Assembly (NCBI GenBank): GCA_004335835.1
Contig: RWJK01001731.1
Span: forward strand, 218,551 to 282,550
Reading direction: 5' to 3'
Length of the DNA stretch: 64,000 nucleotides
Source: Scenedesmus sp. ARA3
Lineage: Eukaryota; Chlorophyta; Chlorophyceae; Sphaeropleales; Scenedesmaceae
Position numbers and translations under genes: made by a program
The notes under the pieces: generated by a model
Database searches by the model: none
Told to the model about the DNA's origin: nothing
Seen by the model: the letters and a program-made list of their open reading frames with translations, nothing else
Part shown: positions 1-12,110 of the stretch, piece by piece
Layout: the number at the start of each line of letters is the position of its first letter
How positions within the stretch are numbered: the first letter of the stretch is position 1

Positions 1-201
1 CCGCCAGGCGCAAGCCCTGCATTGCTCTGAGAACGCCCCGATAGCAAGCAGGCCACGCCCACTTGCTGCTATCTTGGTAGTACCCCAAGTCCTTAGCATG
101 TTGCGCTTGCAACACCCATACATACAGCCAAGGCCGCGCTCTTCCACCGCCATAAACAACTGCAATAACATCAGACCCAGCCACCAAGCCACATCCACGC
201 T

Positions 202-2570
202 TCAACCACACGCCTCCCCAGCAGCAGCCATGCGCTTGCATGCACGCTTGTGCCGCCGCCAGCCAGCACAAGCCTTGCCAACGGCTGCTGCCTCACTCAC
301 ACCGGCCAGCTTCTGACAGTTGAGGCTGTTGCACACCACCGGCAGTGGGGCAGCAGCCGCCAGGGCCCTGCACAGCTCCACACTGCCCCTATACAGCAAA
401 CTCTCTGTGAACAGCTGCCCGCCTTGCTCTGCAAGCGTGCTGGGCTCCGAATTCTCCTCAAACAACTTTCCAAAGCCAGCTTCAAAGCTGCTGACGGCTG
501 CTGCCCACTCGCGGCTGGACTGGCGCAGGTGCAGCAGGTAGCCCCAGCAAACCTGCTGGCTGCTGCTGTTGCAAGCGCTGCTGCTGCCCGTGCTTGCCGC
601 GCGGCCGTGGCTGTTGCTGCTGCTGGCTGCAGGATCGCCGAGCTGTCCGCTGCTCAGCTGCTGAGCACCGCTTGCTGCAGCTGCCTGGGCATCGGCCCCG
701 GTCAACCCCAAAAGCCTCATTGACTGCCACAGCCCCCACATTGTGAGCATCACACCACGCTGCCACATCGTCTGAGAAAAATCACTGGGGGCGAGGTCAG
801 CAAGAAAGCTAGGGATGCCCTCGAAGTGAACTGACATGCCGTCACATGGTGTCCAAGCCATGTTGTAAGCTGGCCTAGCCAGCCATGATATCTGCAGCAG
901 CGGGAACCCTGCTGCCTCCACTGCATCTGCCAGCTGCACCACGCTGCGGGCAAGCACCACAAGCAGGAGCACGGCGCTGGCGGCAGCCTGGCTGCTGCTG
1001 CCATTGCCAGCAAAGCTGCTGGCGCTGCTGCTGCTGCTGCTGCTCAAAAAGACTGTGCAGCTGTGTTTTGCAGTCGCTTTCAGCAGCCATTCAACGATCT
1101 TTCCTACCGCAGCAGGAAAAGCCGCAGCAGCCAGCTGCTCGCGTGTCGCTAATGCTGTCAGCTGCTCCTGCAGCTCTCCTGCCCCCCTAGTGAACTGCAC
1201 TGCGCGCTTGATCAGGCTGGTCAGGGCGGATGCCAGGCTAGCCACTGCTGCTGTGTTGTTCAGACCTTCCACAGAGCACAGCACAGCAGCAGCCGCATGC
1301 TCCAGCAGTTGTGCAGCTGCCAGCATGTCAGCAGCTGTCAGCAGCGGCGAGCGCACGCAGCAGTCGATGAGGCTGCAGTAGGCCTCTGGGTGTGCTGCTG
1401 CCAAGTCAGGCAGCTGGCCCACCGGCTCTGCGGCTGTGCATATTTACAGCAGACACAAGAAGGCACAGCTGTGTTAGCACGCAGAAGGGCTTTAGTGGCA
1501 ACGAGCCGCACGCCGCTGAGTGTTGCACGAAGCTTGGCAAGTGCTCGGGCCTTGGACACCGTATGTGCAGCTTGTAATGCCAACACAGGTGAGCAATCAC
1601 GCCAGAGGTGCTGCCGGTAGCATTCGTGCGAAGTGATGCAGCAACAAACTGGCCTGCGGCTTCACATAGCCATGGTTGTGGAGTGGCTGCTTGTCAAAGA
1701 CAACAGGTAGTGGCCCTTGCAAAAACACATAGAGCTGCTATGCCTGTTCGTTGTCTGCGGTCGTCTAGCTGGTTGTACGTGTACACACTTGTAGCAATTG
1801 CAACATGCCGGCCGCAGTGACGTCCTACGCGATCAAGCAGACACTTTGCATGCCAATGTGTGCAGCACCAGCCTCTGCAGACTCACCAATAGCATCAGCA
1901 GAGGCAAAGCCAGCTGCGGCAGCTCTCAGTGCATACAACTGCTGATACGCTCCTGACTCAACCGGAACCTTGTCCTTTGCATGCGGGTCTCGCCTGCTGT
2001 GCACCTGCAGCTTCTGCAGCGGAGCTGCTAGCGCCTGCAGCAGCTGCAGCCCAGCCTGCTGCAGCACCTCAGGCGGCAGGCAGCTGCTGCCTGTGACTGC
2101 CAGATAGCGCTGGACCTGAATGCAGAGCGTCGTGTTGCACTCGTACAGCACTGACAGCGCCCTCGGTCTGTGCTGTTGCTGCCGCTGTGCTACGTCAGCC
2201 ACCAGCAGCTGCAGCTCCAGCACCAGACGCACAGCAGCCGGCGACAGCACCAGCAGCGGCACTGCTGCTGCTGCGGTTGCTGGCGTGCTGTGATCAGTGC
2301 AGTGGCGCAGGTGGCGCTGTAAGCAGGAGCCAAGCATGATAATGCTTTTGTAAGTGGCATCCAACCACGGCTCTAACGCTTCTGGCAGAGGGTTGCGCCA
2401 AGCTTCCACAGCAGCAGCTGCTGCTGCGTCCAGGTAGGTCTGGCCGCCTGGCAGCAGCAGCCGCATTCCCTCATGGCAGGCAGGGATTGGGGGCTGCTGC
2501 CGCTGCTGCCGCTGCTGCCAATCACCTTGGCTGCTGCTGCTGCTGTCGCCACTGCCGCTGCTGCGCTGCG

Positions 2571-2626
<56 letters not shown>

Positions 2627-3872
2627 CTACGCAGTCGATGCATCAGCATCGTGTTCACTGTCAGCTGCTGCAGCAGCAGCTCCTGCAGTGCTACATCCGG
2701 CAGCAGCTGCTGTAGGGTTGCTGCAACCTCTTGCTCAAGCTGCCCTTCAGGTAGGTGCGACCAGCTGAACAGCAAGCGGACAGCAATGACCTGCGCTTTG
2801 GCGTAAGCCTGGTACGCCTGGCTGCTGCTGCTGCCGCTGCTGCTGCTGCTGCTTCTGCTGGGTGGACTTCTGCCAGTGGCTGGTGCCGCCAGCACAGGGC
2901 CGCAGGCCTGCATCTGCTGCACTGCCAGCAGCTGCGCCAACCCGGACACGTCAGTGCGCATCAGCTCAGCAGGAACCAGGGCAAGTGCTTTCTTGTGAGC
3001 TGTGTCGACAGCCACCATAACTGTGCGCACGGTGTCGAAGGCTTCGTGGGCAGGTGACCCGCGGTTGGTGTCGTCGCACTGCTGCATGATTGTCTGCACC
3101 AGTGGCTGTAGGCTGGCATGCATGCTGCTCAGCAGACCTGTAGACCATGTGCAGCAGCAGCAGCAGCAGCAGTGGAGGCTCTCAGCACAAACAGCACACT
3201 CTATGTGGCATGGTTCAACAAGACACTAGGCATGAGCGAGCACGTCCATGCAAGTTCATGCAGGAGAAGCAGCAGCAGCAGCAGCAGCAGTAGGCATGCC
3301 CCAGTGGAACCAACTGCGAGGTTGCATGTCTGCTATATAGCTCAACACCCACCTGACTGGTGCAGCTGCCGCAGCATAGCTGCTGCCAGGGCCGCAACAC
3401 TGCAGGCGTCAGGGGGTGCATGGCAGCTGCGGGTGAGGGCGCCACTTAGGGCTGACAGGCACGCAGCACCTTTTGCCCAAACAACAGCAGCATGGGGTGT
3501 CAGCCTCTTGGTGGCACTCTGCTGCTGCAGCAGGCCCATCTGCAGCTGGTGTGGCTGCTGCTGTGCCCAGACCATGAGGGTGGCGGCGTTGCGGGCCGCT
3601 TGGTGGCGCAGCACAACACCAAGCACGCGCCCCGCTACTGCTGCTGCTGTTGCTGCTGCTGCTGTCCTGATCTCGATCTGCATTGACATGTTGATGTTTG
3701 TGACTCCAGCAATACAGCTTGTCATCAGCCTTTTCTGCTCGGGCGTGGCAGCTGCACCAGGCGGAGGATGCTGCAGCAGCTGTGAAACAGCAGGCTCCTG
3801 CAGCAGTTCGTGTAGGCGCGCTGCTGTTGCTTCGGCCGGACTTTGCTGTCTATTATGATCTCTCGGCGGCAT
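202..3872 (-). CDS. Unrecognised polyQ/Ala-rich protein, three exons
   Basis: I do not recognise the family. Three minus-strand exons join in phase: 3872-3353, 3137-1887 and 1433-202. The first donor is CAG|GTGGGT (phase 1) and the exon 2 acceptor ends in CTACAG. The second donor is ATTG|GTGAGT (phase 1) and the exon 3 acceptor is TGCACAG. The product would be about 1000 residues, starting MPPRDHNRQQ. Exon 2 carries an uninterrupted run of 18 Gln, encoded by the CTG array at 2572-2625 on the plus strand, and a Ser-rich stretch nearer its start. The rest reads as Leu/Ala-rich helical sequence, possibly helical repeats as in organelle RNA-binding proteins, but no motif proves this. A good donor (GTGAGTGAGG) lies near 300, so the true 3' end may lie on a further exon beyond the left edge. 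The start is the first Met of the exon. The gene's existence is well supported; its function is unknown. Confidence 0.7.
2572..2625 (-). repeat. (CAG)18 coding microsatellite (polyQ)
   Basis: Eighteen uninterrupted CTG units on the plus strand read as 18 consecutive Gln codons on the minus strand inside exon 2 of the 202-3872 gene. The run is pure CAG, so it is expected to be length-polymorphic. Confidence 0.95.
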
Positions 3873-5830
3873 TGTACAGGAGTTGGGTCGTAATGGGCTG
3901 CTGTCGCTACTGTTGCCGCTGCTGCTGCTGCTGCTGTCCTTGGCAACGCCTGGCTGTTGCAGCGATGCCTGTGATTTTGTTTCTACCAGCTATTTGTGAC
4001 TTTGAAATGCCTTGATACGCCTGATGTGCACGGATGCAGGTATCGCGACAACACAGTAACGACGTCGAGAGCACAATGTCAACTTGCTTGCGGCCGTTGG
4101 CAACAAACATGCACAACGCTACAGCAAATACCTTTATCTTGCCTAGCAACACCAACTTGTTTGGCGACCATGACCATCCCATGACTGGGGGGCTGTTTCA
4201 AAGCTGGTGGCGCCATAACAACCGCCAACCGCCAGCTTTGCTGCCAGCGCTCCAGCGACAGTGTTACTGTTGGTTTATACTGTTCGTCCGAAGCAAAGGT
4301 CGATTTGACCCTCAGACGCAAATAATGATGTCCAGGCTTTAAACGCGGCATCACCAGCTGAGGGCAGCTGAAGAATGCCAGATGCCCGCAAGCATGCTTG
4401 CAGCTCATGAAGCAGCCCAGCCATCCTGTCAACCATGTGCAAGTTGGTGTCACTGCCACAGCTACTGACGCCTACTGGGCTGGGCTTGCAGGTCGCACAG
4501 CAGCAGCGTCTGCTGGTGCTGCCCCTCGCCGACGTGTTCGTGGGCCACGTTCATGGAGGTCACGTAGCTAGTAGCATCTAGCTGCCAGGAGTCAGCCACT
4601 AGGTGGGGAGGAGTGTTGCACGCAACACTACTCTAGAAGCCCCATGAGCTAGTGTGCTGTCTATGTAGAACTACGTAGACGAACTTTGATCCTTCAGGCA
4701 TGTTACTCTGAGTCTTAGGGTACATGTTTGTTGGTACGTAGGCAGGGCAGGCCATGTTAACGGGCCTTCGTCCCCAAGTCCAGTATTCTTACACCAGACC
4801 AGCTTGCCCAGCGCAAGACTTGTGCTTTCATACCGTACATCGTCAGCAGTATCACACACAACCCATGTAACTGGTGGTTGAGCTTGCCAGCAGTACTTGT
4901 ACGGCAACTGCTATTGTCTTTCCAGCATGCCCTCACAGCAGGCTGTTTCCCAGGTGCTGCCTTTCCAGCATTTTTCCCGTCCAGCATTGCCTTCCAAGCA
5001 AAGCATGTGGCTATATGGCTACTGATTTAGAGCAACAAAAAGCTGGAGCGGGCTACTGTTTACTGACGGTTGCAAGTGCTGTTGCAGCGCAGCAGCAGAC
5101 AGCTCTGAACGACAGGCTTTGAGCCTCGTGCTGCTGCCACAAAAGGCATCAACTTCATTGCTCCCTCCCAGATTGCAGATTTTGCTGCTGCTGTTGGTTG
5201 TCCTGTATCCTGCTGCTGCTGCTGGTACTTCTGCTGCACTACTTACAGCCCCGGTCCTGGCTGCCTTTGCAGCTGTGAACTGGCGCAGCTTCGGCTGCTG
5301 AACAATGGTAAAGTGGCTGAGCTCTCAATCACCTGTGTCTAGCACTTGCAGGTTGCACAACTGGTTGGCATGCCAGCATGGTATCACGCCGTGCAGTGAC
5401 TGCACTGGCAAGGTGTGTATATCCGCAACCTTGGTATCAGCAGCAGGTACACAGCTACCGCATCGTTGGCAGGCGCAATCATGATCCATTTGGAGAACCT
5501 TACACTCATCATCATGATGGATATGACAAAAACTGACTGACTTTGCCAGCACAGCCTTTGCTGCATCTGTCGCGACCCAAGATGGCGCAGCAGCTGCAGC
5601 TCAAAAAAACACGGTCAGTCGGGCAGCCATGCAGAAGCTCTGCCCCATCAACAAGGCTTCCAGCTCACTGCAAAAAGATATATGCCATCTGACAGGCACC
5701 CTACAGCTGCTGGGGGCCGAAGCATGCATGCACATGGTGCAGAAAAAAGTGTATGGGAATAAATGGCAGGTCCCGCACATGGCATGCATCACAAAATCCC
5801 GATGGTCATGACACATCATTGCGAGGGCTC
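3873..5830. other. Intergenic, no supported gene
   Basis: This 1.96 kb lies upstream of the minus-strand polyQ gene and downstream of the minus-strand coiled-coil gene. Open frames on both strands are short and have no consistent splice-phased partners. It should hold the promoter of the polyQ gene and the 3' UTR of the coiled-coil gene. I see no recognisable element in it. Confidence 0.5.
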
Positions 5831-6934
5831 TTACTCATCGGAGCTTGCAAGCTCGCTGCCGCCTGCTTCAGCGCTCATCTGCTCGCTGACGCAGCCCACC
5901 TCCCGCTCCAGGTCCTGCTTGGCCTTCATCATGCTGGCCATCTCCTGCCGCGCCTGCTCCAGCTGGGCGCTGATGCTGGCAATCTCCTCATCCAGCTCCA
6001 GCAGCTCCAGCTCGCCGTGCTCAAAGCCGCCGCTGCCACCGCCTGCTGCGCCAGCCAGAGCATAGGAAGGGGCGTCTGCTCCAGTGCTGTCTGCTGGTGC
6101 GTCGCCCTGTGCTGTTGTTGCTGCGGTGGCGCTGGCAGCCGCTGTGCTGTCGCTGCTGTCTGAAGCTAGTGGTGCCAGCAGCTCCAAGTGGCCGCGCATG
6201 CGCTCCAGCTCAGCATACAGCTGCAGCTTCCAGGTGTCTGCTTGAAGGTCCTCCAGCTGTACACGCAAGGTAAGATAGGAAACAGCTGTGGGCCTGTCGA
6301 AAAAGCAAGAATGGTGGCACTGCCGCTGTACCTGCTTTGCCATGCTGCTGTGCTACAGTGCTGGTGCATGCAGGCGCGCCTGCTGGGGCAAGGAGACATG
6401 TGCTGTAGGCGCGATGCTGGAGCCACACTGGATGAAAAGTACTCCCACAGATAGATAGCTGCCTGGTGTTTTCAACCCTGCGCACCTCCTGGGTGCAGCT
6501 CTCCTTCATCGCTTCCAGCTCTGATGTAGCCTGACTGTGACTGCTGAGCAACTCTGCTACTTGCTTCTGTGTCTTGATAACTTCTTCAACCATCTCTCCA
6601 GCTTCCAAATTCCAGTCTGCGTCATGGCAAACGCATAGAAGCACACATCATGAATCAGTAGTGGCACATACATTGTATGGTACATTTTATAAACATTTTG
6701 CCGCATGTTGGATGACAGAGGTGCCCCGTTGATGATGAAATGCTAGTGTCTCAGTGTGAGTTTGCTTGTCCTTGGTCCCTTGCAACATGCACTGTGGTGG
6801 AGGTAAGGTGGAGGGCATTATGAGCCACAACAAATCCTACAGCTGCCGTGTGGGTAGCTAATGACTAAGTGTCTCATGGACTGAGCACAGAGTTGCTCTT
6901 GCTGCTGTTGACCAAACCCACCTTCTTCGGCCAT
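5831..6934 (-). CDS. Small acidic coiled-coil protein, three exons
   Basis: Minus-strand exons 6934-6922 (a 13-nt first coding exon, Met-Ala-Glu-Glu plus one base), 6616-6486 and 6256-5831 join in phase. Donors are GAAG|GTGGGT and GAG|GTGCGC; acceptors are GACGCAG and TGTACAG. The product is about 189 residues. Heptad-like charged helices occur at about 5-80 and 130-175, separated by an Ala/Ser/Thr/Gly-rich linker. The C-terminus is Ser/Asp/Glu-rich. The start is chosen because it is the only Met in the first exon, and an in-frame TGA lies about 120 nt upstream. A structural or adaptor role is likely for such a protein, but I cannot name the family. It lies head to head with the JmjC gene, about 580 bp away. 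Confidence 0.7.
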
Positions 6935-7514
6935 GAGGGAGCTGCTTCCCTCCTTTACAACCGGTACTGCAACAACAGCTGCAATCAAGCTCCTTGTCTC
7001 AGTGGATGGCGAGGTTCGTCGTCTGTCGCTGATGCGTCCGAAGATTTGACCAGACAATTCAGCTCAGACACCACACATTTGCCAGGGCTGTGTCTTTGAA
7101 CTTAAATGTACGACAGTACTTTCATGTGACTGTATCCGGGTCTTGCAGAGATATGCCTTTGTATCGGCAGTTGTCACTGTCGCTGTAGCAGGGTGCTGCA
7201 GCCGGCTTCCCACGGGTCTCATCCCTTGTTCCCTTTCGAGGCAGGAACACCTACTTTGTCGACAAACCTCTGTTCAAACTGCAGATCGATTTACTTTGTC
7301 CTCTCGCTCCTACCTTCCGTTTCATCTGCTGACACAGCAGTAGACAGCAGAACCAAGAAAGCAAAGCATCGCCCGTTCCTTCAAACCTTTCCAGGCAGTT
7401 AATCTGATGCAGTACGGGCGTACGTTTGTTCTGCTGCTAGCAGGCAGTTCGTGATACGTAAAATGCAGTAGGCAAGGCACCAGTGGCGGCGGCAGCAGCA
7501 GCACCACTGGCACC
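6935..7514. promoter_or_regulatory. Shared divergent promoter region
   Basis: This 580-bp gap separates two translation starts that point away from each other: the coiled-coil gene on minus and the JmjC gene on plus. It must contain both promoters and 5' UTRs. Part of it (near 6940-7060) is open in the coiled-coil frame, so 5' UTR or extra coding there cannot be excluded. No TATA box is convincing. Confidence 0.45.
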
Positions 7515-10500
7515 ATGGTGCCATCCATCCAACTTAGCTCCACTAGGCCAAGGGACATGTGGAAGCACATAGCCCAGCGGCAGCCGGTAAGTAACAGCAG
7601 CCTACAGTGCCTTCCACCCACCGACATGCTCACAACACACAACAAGCAGCATCTGTTAGCACGTCAGGCTGCGCCAGTTCATACCGTGCTTCCTGCAGGT
7701 GGTCATTCGGGGTGTCGATGGCGCATGGGAAGCGTTTACTGATGACTGGCTGGTACAGGAAGCGGTGAGTGCCTGCTGTCGGGCCATCAATCTTGTCCAT
7801 CTTCAGGCACTGCAGGAGCCAGCACAAGACCTGCTGTGACCTACATGTTTGCAGGCTATGCCTTCACAGTACTGACTGTTCTGTGGTGCATGCTGCCAGG
7901 GAAACGCCACTGTGATGGTTGAGCGCCGCAGCAGTGCCAAGGGTTCCTATGGCCAGGGCGTGAAGGCGCCTATGCAGCTGAGGCAGCTCATCCACGAGCT
8001 GCAGCAGGGCAACACAGGGCTGTACATGTCAACACAGGAGGTGCGGCCACCCCCTGGCTTGAACACAGCAGTCAGGCCTTCACCACAACGGCAGCAACAG
8101 CAGGCTTACTGCACAAAGCTGCAGGCAGTCGGCTGTCTGCATTGCAATGCTGTCTGAAGCTGCTGGCACCACGTCACCAGCAGCTCTGGTCTGACAGGCC
8201 TTGATGTGTGCTGAGTTGTTGTTGTGACTGCTGTGCGGCTGTGCAGGTGGGCGTGGGGCGTGACGGGCACCCGCTGCTGTACGGCGCGCCGCTGGTGCAG
8301 CTGGAGGGACGCTTCCCGCTGCTGCAGCCGCTGATGGGCCACCTGGTGCCGCAGTCAGTCAACATGTGGATGGGCTGCGCTCCAGAGGGTGAGCGCAACA
8401 CAGCAGCGCTGCTGCCGAAGTGGAGGCTGCTCATAAAAGTTGCTGTACAGCAGCTGTGACTGCTGATTACAATGCTTGACGCTTGTGCCGCTGATACGTG
8501 CACACAAGGGCTTGCAAACTTTGTCTTGTCAGCTGCTATCTGTGCTGTCTCTGGCGTGCTCAGTGGCGCTGCGAGTTGCCCCTGCTGATCAGCCGCGCTG
8601 CTGCTGCTGCTGCTGCTGCTGCTGCACCCCAGGCTCCTCCACCGGGCTGCACCACGACTTCCACGACAACCTGTACGTGCTGCTGCGCGGCTGCAAACGC
8701 TTCCGGCTGTACCCGCCAGACGCAGCGCCAGACATGTACGTGCGCGGCAAGCTGCAGCGTATCTACCCCAATGGCCGCATCGTGTATGAGGGCCAGGGCG
8801 ACGTGCTGCCGGACGGCTCAGGTGAGGCTGCACAGCGCTGCAGGCACGAGGAAGTTGCAAATGCAATAAAAACGCAGGGCTTCAATGTCTCTCTATTCAA
8901 GATATCCCAGTTTTCTTTCACCAGTTGCGCACCAATGCACAACCAAGGCTCCTTCCTACCTGTACGTAAGCGTGCCGTGCCGTTGCATCATTGCTGCTGC
9001 TTGCAGACAAGCATGACGTGCACCTTTGGCAAGCCCGCCACAACGCAGACGAGGCAGCAGCAGCAGCGTCAGACGACGCCCTAGAAGCGCAGCTGGATTT
9101 GATGCTGCAGGAGGGCGCTGAGGGCTTTGAGGAAAGCTTGGAAGGCCTGGCTGATGACTACGTTGACAGCGATGACGATGGCCCTGCTGACCTGTACAGT
9201 GATGACGATGATGACGAGGCCAGTGATGATGCTGACTGCGGTGATCAGCAGCATGCAGGCAAGCGCAAAGGCCTGGCTGGCACGCAGCAGCGGCAGCAGC
9301 AGCCTGATAAAAAGCGGCAGAAGCATGCAGAGGCAGCTCACGCAGCAGGCAGCGCAGCAGGCCCTGCCTCTGTGGAGCCTGCTCCACCCAGCTTCAGCCA
9401 AGTTGACCTGTCGCTGCCTGAGGCTGTGCTGCGGCGGCAGTTTCCCCGCTTCCCTGGCGTGGCTGCTGCTCAGGAGGTGCTGCTGCAGGTACGCACCGCG
9501 CAGGGGTGGCAGGCACAGGGCCGCAAGCGAAACAATCACCAGGGCTGTGTGTACAGTGCAGCTGTGCGCAGACTGTGCTATATGCCCTCGCCATTAGCCG
9601 GACGTGTGTTGTGGGTGCTGCAGACATAGTGTACTGCTAAGCGTGTGCTGCCTGTGCTGCTGCAGGCTGGGCAGATGCTGTACCTGCCTGCGGGCTGGTT
9701 CCATGAGGTGACCAGCTACGGACGTGGAGGTGAGCTGGCAGCAGTAGCAGCACCACACACAGTGTTTGATGCTGCAATGCACACGGGCACAGCTGCTGCT
9801 TGGCTGCAAAGGCTTATGTTGTGTGCGCACTCTCGCAGACGCACGCTGCAGCTGTTCCGCAGAGTCCCCTCAGGCAGCTGCAGCGACCTCAAGGTGTAGT
9901 TCCACCCTGTTGTTCATGCCTCTGGCTTATCACTGGCTGCTGCTGCTGCTGCTGCTGCTGCTGTGGTGCTGGGCATTGTTTGCAGGCCTGGATGGTGGGC
10001 ACCTGGCCATCAACTACTGGTACCACCCGCCTGACAACCTAGACAGCAGCAAGGCGGGCTTCAAGCAGCCCTACAGCAGCGCCTACTACCCCAGCCTCTG
10101 GGCGCAGCGCCACCCCTGGCTGCAGCAGGCCACGCAGCGCTGGTGGCAGGACAAGCAGCAGCACATGCAGCAGCAAGGGGCGGCAGCGGATGCAGCAGGC
10201 AAGGATGATGGCGGTATGCCGCATCACCAGCTGCGAGTGAAGACGCATCCTGATGGGCAGCGGCATGTGGCGTGGCGTGAAGAGGTGCACAGCCCCAGCA
10301 ACAAGTACCGCATGTCCATGACCAAGGACGGCACAGCCACAGGAGATGCCGGCAGGATGCCTGACGGCAGCCAACCAGGCAACGGGTGAGTGCAGCAGCA
10401 ACCTGTGCAGGTTGAACTGCAAGGTTTTTGCTTGCAGGCATGTGCGCAGCATGTTGGTTGGCATGTCTTGTCGCCTGATGGGCATGTGTGTTCGGCAGTG

Positions 10501-11282
10501 GAGCCCGGGGTGTGGCAAGCTGCCATGCATTGCTGGTCATGCACTGCAGCAGAGGTTGCAGATGGACAGCGTCGATTGCCGCCCAGTCCGATATCTTGTG
10601 CGCTCCTAGGTAATGCCATTGAATGCCATGCATGGGCGATGTGCCTGTACATGTGCACATGCCGTCGTGTTCAACAGCGCTGTCCTGCCTGGTGTCCTGT
10701 CACAGGCCGTGCTGTGGCACCATTGGCTGCTTGGAACCTGACACAGGCAGCGAGTCAGACTCTCCCTGCAGCAGCAGGGACGCATCGGCACCAGCAGCAG
10801 CAAGCGGCGCAGCAGCTTCAGGCAAGGCCGGCAAGCAGCAGCGACAGCAGCAGCAGCAGCAGCAGAAGGTCAGCAAAGCGCAGCAAGCCACGCAGCATGC
10901 AGATGAGTGCACGCTGCGGCATGCAGCTGCTGGTGCAGTTGCAAATGCACCTGCTGACACTTCAGATGATGATGAGGATGCCAAGGCTGCAAACCGAAAT
11001 GCAGCCGCAGCAGCAGCAGGTGATGATGACGATGAAGGGCTCAATTCACTTAGTGAGGACGTGCGCGCAGGCATTGCAGCCATAGAGGATTACTTCAGCG
11101 ACAACCCCGAGGCAGCAGACAGGCTGCTGCAGGAGTTCATGGCGCAGCGCCAGCAGCGGCTGGCAGCAGCAGCAGCAAAGAGGGGTGCGGGGCAGGTGCT
11201 GGCCTTGCCGAGGCTGTTCGGCAGGCGGCACCACCACTTTGCGACTGTGAAGCTGGTCAAGCGCAAGCCGGGGCCGCGGTGA
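7515..11282 (+). CDS. JmjC / cupin-8 Fe(II)/2-oxoglutarate oxygenase
   Basis: Nine exons join in phase: 7515-7586, 7699-7764, 7900-8040, 8247-8388, 8633-8821, 9007-9488, 9666-9729, 9986-10385 and 10706-11282, giving about 710 residues. The N-terminal part (1-93) has the cupin-8 opening with VVIRGV and the D-x-W strand. The metal site is visible: H147-x-D149 in GLHHDFHDN and H377 in LPAGWFHEV, followed by the INYWYHPP strand. Such enzymes hydroxylate or demethylate proteins; the closest architecture I know is the plant JMJ31/32 and JMJD7/HSPBAP1 type. An Asp/Glu-rich insertion of about 130 residues sits between the two metal-binding segments (exon 6). The C-terminal exon adds a Gln-rich and acidic low-complexity tail with a basic end. 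The substrate is unknown. A TGTAA, the usual green-algal poly(A) signal, occurs at 11555. Confidence 0.88.
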
Positions 11283-12110
11283 TGGCTGCCTGACTGCAGG
11301 TCGACAGCATGCGTCTCACAGGACTGTGTAGCCTTTGCCGGTTGCATTGCTCAGCTGCTGTGTGTTCAATACGTATCATGGTATACCTGTTCAGGTATTG
11401 TGCCACGCAGAACAGCAACAGTGTTCTAAACTCTGTGTTTAGAACACTGTTGCTGGTGTTTGGTGTCTTGGAAACCAGCCAAAGCCTCTAGCGTGTGAAT
11501 ACTGTTCATGCTGTTGCACTTCAGCTGTTGTGTGCCGCAGCACAAAAGTGTGGATGTAAGCCTGGCAGGCCACAGTGCTTGCTCTGTCTGGCCTGGTGTC
11601 TGCCATGAGGTTGAGGAGTGGGAATCCACCTCTGTCACTTGCATGCAACAATACCATTTGCAACCATTCAACCCATTTCATGTTAATCAAGCGCATGACT
11701 GCTGTGGCTTATCCCACTTCATCGCGCCCAGCGACTTGTTGATGCAGCTGGTGTGAGCGCACCGTGTTGATGGACCGTTGGACAACCACATGAAGGCAAA
11801 AAAGGGTACAATAGCTTTGCTTGCAGATTTAGGCGTCTCAAGCGCCTGATCGCCATTACTGCCAACCAGGTTTTTTTGAGCGGTCACGGTCACGGTGATG
11901 TCAGAACGACTCAGTGCCAGATCACTTGGTCACTTATAGCAGCCAACCCCATTGTTTCCTTTAGTGTTTTCGTAGATCGTAAGACAAACCTGCAACCGTG
12001 CACGCACACAGCACACTGCTCCCGACAAGCAGCCTGGTTCAACTCTTCTTGCGGCATCTCGTCACGCCTTCGCCGTATATACCTGTACAGGATTCGACAC
12101 AGCCACACTT
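11283..12110 (+). other. 3' UTR / promoter gap between JmjC and PsbS-like genes
   Basis: This 828-bp tandem gap holds a perfect hairpin (11413-11455) and a TGTAA at 11555-11559 that could end the JmjC transcript. A TATATAC occurs at about 12075-12081, only some 35 nt before the PsbS-like ATG. If that were the TATA box, the leader would be very short. Confidence 0.4.
11413..11455. repeat. Perfect 18-bp inverted repeat, 7-nt loop
   Basis: The arms at 11413-11430 and 11438-11455 are exact reverse complements around the loop CTCTGTG. The stem lies 131 bp after the JmjC stop, inside the probable 3' UTR, and would fold in RNA from either strand. Beyond the stem only scattered pairs continue. It could be a small-RNA hairpin, a 3'-UTR structure or a relic of an inverted-repeat element. 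Confidence 0.9.

Noticed and set aside
5119..5301. Short hydrophobic open frame suggesting a membrane peptide
   Set aside because: The leucine run comes from a CTG stretch. There are no neighbouring exons and no conserved start context.
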